Shown piece by piece: positions 60,843 through 64,000 of a DNA stretch of 64,000 bases. Source of the DNA: Candidatus Wallbacteria bacterium (GTDB lineage Bacteria; Muiribacteriota; UBA6191; JACPRK01); contig JACQZN010000011.1 of NCBI GenBank assembly GCA_016213845.1, positions 62,001 to 126,000 on the forward strand. Reading direction: 5' to 3'. The first letter of the stretch is position 1, and every line of letters starts with the position of its first letter. Made by a program: the position numbers and the translations under genes. The notes below the pieces were generated by a model. The model had not been told where the DNA came from and did not search any database. It was given only the letters and a program-made list of their open reading frames with translations.

Positions 60843-63800
60843 CGATGACGACGCAACTGACGGAATCGGGGACGGCCGCGGTGGACGCGGGAACCGTTCG
60901 CGCGATCGACGACGCAGACCGGCTCACGAAACTGTTCGAGCAACTGGGCTACGAGCCGCAGGCCGTGGAGATACCGCTGGAGACCTTGCCCGCCTGGGGG
61001 CTCGGCGAGCCCGCCACGGCGGGCATCGACCGGATGCGGCTCGTGGCCCGCCACGGCTCGCTTGTGGTGCTGCTGTTGGAGCTCGCCCCTCCCGCGGTGC
61101 CCGGACGAGTGACCGCCGTGATGGCGGCCAGGTTCCGCCGCGCACCCGCGGCCCGCGAGCTCGTCGTCTTCGCCAGCCCGGGCTTCTTGGAGCTCACCTT
61201 CTGCGTCCGCGTCCTGGGGCAGGACTCGCTGCGTACTCGCCGCCTGGTCGTGCGCCGCCGCCACCCGCACGCCTCGGACCTCGAGGCACTGTCGGAGCTG
61301 CGCGTCCTCTCCCCCGACGAGCCCGCCACGGAGCTGGCCTTCCGGATCGAGGAGTCCCTCGACCGCGAGCGCGTGACCGACGCCTTCTTCGTCGCCTTCC
61401 GCCGCACGCTCGACACCTTCTGCGCTCACCTGCGACACCTGCCCGATCGCCTCCCCGAGCGCGAAGGCATCGCACGGCGATTCTGCCTGCTCGTGCTCAA
61501 CCGGCTGCTCTTCATGTACTTCATCCAGAAGAAGGGATGGCTGAACCGCGACCGCGCGTTCCTCCCCGCGCTCTTCGCCCGGACCAGGGCCGCCGGCCGT
61601 CCGTTCAACGACACCCTTAAGGTGCTCTTCTTCGAGGTGCTCAACACCCCCGAGGAGGCTCGCACTCCAGCGGCCGCGGCGCTCGGGCGCTTCCCGTACT
61701 TGAACGGCGGTCTCTTCGAACCCGACTCCGTGGAGCGCGCGCACCCGCAGCTCACGATCCTGGACCCGGCCTTCGAAGCAGCCTTCTCGCAGCTTCTCGA
61801 GAAGTTCCGATTCACAGTCCGGGAGGACCCCGAGACCGAGCAGGACACCGGCGTCGATCCCGAGATGCTCGGACGAGTCTTCGAGAACCTGATGGACGCC
61901 GAAGAGCGTGGAGAGACCGGCAGCTTCTACACGCCAAGAGAGGCCGTGGCGGCGATGGCGCGAGAGGCGCTCTCGCAGCATCTCACGCACCGTGCGGGGC
62001 TCTCCGCCCGGGACGCGGACCGGCTCACCGACGAGCGCGACGCCGGGCACCTGGACCCGGCGACGGCGACGGCCGCCCTGGACGGGCTGGAGACGATCCG
62101 CGTGCTCGATCCGGCCGTCGGGTCGGGTGCGTTCCTGCTCGGCATGCTCGGCGAGCTGACCGGCGCACAGCAGGCCCTGCGCAAGCGCCTGGGGTTGCCG
62201 GCGGAGCCCGCCTGGCGCCTGAAGCGCCGGATCATTCACCGCAACCTGTACGGCGTCGACCTCAACGGCAGCGCGGTCAAGCTCTGCTGTCTGCGCCTGT
62301 GGCTGGCCCTGGCGGTCGATCTGGTGGAGGACGACGTGCGCCGCGTGCCGCCTCTGCCGAACCTCGACCACAAGGTGAAGCAGGGAGACAGCCTCCTCGC
62401 GCCGCTCGACCTGGTCGACCCCTCGTCGGCCGCGGCGTTCCACGGCCGCCTGCGCGAGCGGCTGGGCGAGCTGCCCGCGCTCAAGGACCGCTACGAGCGT
62501 TCGTCGGGACCGGCGAAGCGACAGGCGGCAGCGGCGCTGGAAGCGCGGGAGCGGGAGCTGGCCCTGGAGCTGGTCGACTTCCGGCTGCGCGTGGCGGAAG
62601 AGCAGCTCGAGGGGCTCGAGGCCCAGAGCAAGAGCCTCGACCTGTTCGGGCGGCCGCAGCGGCTGGACGCGGCAGCCGGGCGCGCGCTCGACGCGGGGCG
62701 TGCCGCCAGGCGCCAGCTTCTGCGGCTCAGGAGACGTCTCGTCGAAGGCGGCGAGCTCCCTTCGTTCGGCTTCGAGGTGCACTTCGCCGAAGCGCTCGCG
62801 GAGGGCGGGTTCGACATCGTGATCGGGAATCCGCCCTGGGTCCGGCTGAAGGACATTCCGCAAGCCGTCCGGCCGGCGCTGCGCGCGCGCTACTCCGCGT
62901 TCCGGGAGGCCTGCTGGCGGGCCGGGGCCGAGCTGGGAGGCGCCGGAGCCGGTCTCGGCGGGCAGATCGATCTCTCGATACTCTTCCTGGAGCGCTCCAT
63001 GGAGCTCTGCCGGAGTGGCGGCATCGTTTCACTCATGTTGCCATCCAAGCTCTTCAGCGCGCTCTATGCGGGAGGCATCCGGCGGCGGCTGGTGGACGGC
63101 TGGTCGCTCACGTCGCTCGCCGACTACTCGGCATCGAGGCGCAGGCTCTTCCGGGCCGATACCTTCCCCGCCATCGTCACGGCCCGCAAGCATCCGGCCG
63201 GGCCGGACCACCAGGTGGCTTGCCGCATCGAGGCGGGCGCCGGCGAGTCGCGCCGATTCCGGCTGCCGCAGAGACGCCTGCCTGCGCTCGAGGCCGACGG
63301 TGCGGCGCCATGGGTCGCGGCGCCTGCCGCGGTGCGGGATGCGCTGGCGCGAATGCGGGCCGCGGGGGCGCCGCTGGGGACCTCGCTTCGCCCCTCGATG
63401 GGCCACAAGACGGGCGCCAACAGCGTCTTCGTCGTCGAGAGCTGCGAGCTGGCGGTGGCGGGTGCGCGCATCTTCTCTCGCGGATTCAGCCGGACCCCGA
63501 CCGGCCAGACGCCATCGGCCTACATCGCCGTCGTCGAGCGCCACGCCGTACGGCCGCTCTTGCGTGGCGACGGCATCCGGCCCTGGCGGGCTCGCTGCCC
63601 CGAGGGCGTTCTCTGGCGAACGGCGGGCAGCAATGGCCGCAGGCTCGGGCGGTACCTGAAGAGGCATGGGATGGGCGCCGGAAGGCCGGACGGGCGGGAC
63701 TTCGCGGGACCGATGGTGGTCTGGAAGGACATTGCGCGGAGCTCGACGGCGGTCTTCGTCGACGCGCCGCTACTCGGGCCGGCCGGGCCGGGTTGGCCGG

Positions 63801-64000
63801 TGCCGCTCAACACGACCAGCTATGTGGCCGTGAGCGACTCCACGGTGGGACACGCGCTGGCAGCCCTGCTCAACTCCGCGCCGGCACGGGCGTATCTGGC
63901 CAGCCTCGCGCCGCGGGCCAAGGACGGCTACTGTCGCTTTCTCTGCTGGACAGTCGGGATGCTGCCGTTGCCGGCGCTCGCGCGCAGGGGAAGATGGACC
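60843..64000 (+). CDS. Large adenine-specific DNA methylase, restriction/defence type (3' end beyond window)
   Basis: At least 1052 codons, start ATG 60843 with AAAGG five bases upstream. S-adenosylmethionine motif I is VLDPAVGSGAFLLGML and catalytic motif IV is GNPPWVRL, so it modifies adenine in the Eco57I/PglX manner. The N-terminus (LVARHGSLVVLLLELAPP) shows no clear PD-(D/E)xK nuclease motif. A target-recognition region probably begins near 63000. Such genes occur as type IIG enzymes, BREX PglX or DISARM methylases. The divergent gene cluster to the left has no defence genes; partners would be to the right. Confidence 0.88.

Overview
This is a gene-dense window of high G+C content (about two-thirds by eye) with Gram-negative-type envelope biology: secreted proteins with signal peptides, type IV pilus motor ATPases, minor pilins, a multiheme cytochrome c, Ser/Thr kinases and an M16 peptidase. 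No rRNA, tRNA or CRISPR array was seen. The repertoire fits an uncultured soil, sediment or groundwater bacterium such as an acidobacterium, myxobacterium-like or Riflebacteria-like lineage, but no marker here decides the phylum.

Layout. (1) 1-14871, minus: one open frame of at least 4957 codons encoding a giant secreted protein: signal peptide, about 31 tandem Ig-like repeats, a CARDB-like stretch, then PKD-like repeats running off the left edge. (2) 14872-15529: divergent intergenic region with operator-like palindromes, a 29-bp perfect inverted repeat and a dispersed palindrome. (3) 15530-24976, plus: a secreted protein of the family mislabelled asparagine synthetase B, a TPR protein, a HIT protein, a biotin carboxyl carrier protein whose biotin-accepting Lys is Gln, biotin carboxylase, two PilT-type ATPases, and an acetate-transporter-like membrane protein with an extra C-terminal domain. 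(4) 25064-31038: a membrane protein and a papain-like protease candidate with overlapping genes, a sulfotransferase and an M16 peptidase. (5) 31190-40389: an apparently active Ser/Thr kinase with a propeller-like ectodomain, two large envelope proteins of unknown function, and an opposing pseudokinase. (6) 40430-43640: a repeat-rich island with a frameshifted kelch gene and an IS1182-family element inserted exactly in the centre of a dispersed palindrome. (7) 43698-50824: a five-haem membrane cytochrome followed by three pilin-like genes (one with a CxxCH motif) and a TPR protein. (8) 51108-56055: MFS exporter, RsgA, YfhO-like protein. (9) 56062-60694, minus: response regulator/histidine kinase hybrid, and a membrane protein, zinc-ribbon protein and tiny coupled ORF. 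(10) 60843 to the right edge: a large adenine-specific DNA methylase, probably the start of a restriction or phage-defence locus.

How the parts may work together. The pilus motors, minor pilins, multiheme cytochrome and giant adhesin-like protein suggest surface attachment or extracellular electron transfer; this is inference. The strongest sequence-level oddities are the Lys-to-Gln change at the biotin site, the pilin-like protein with a haem c motif, the pseudokinase, and the palindrome family with an IS1182 element in its centre.
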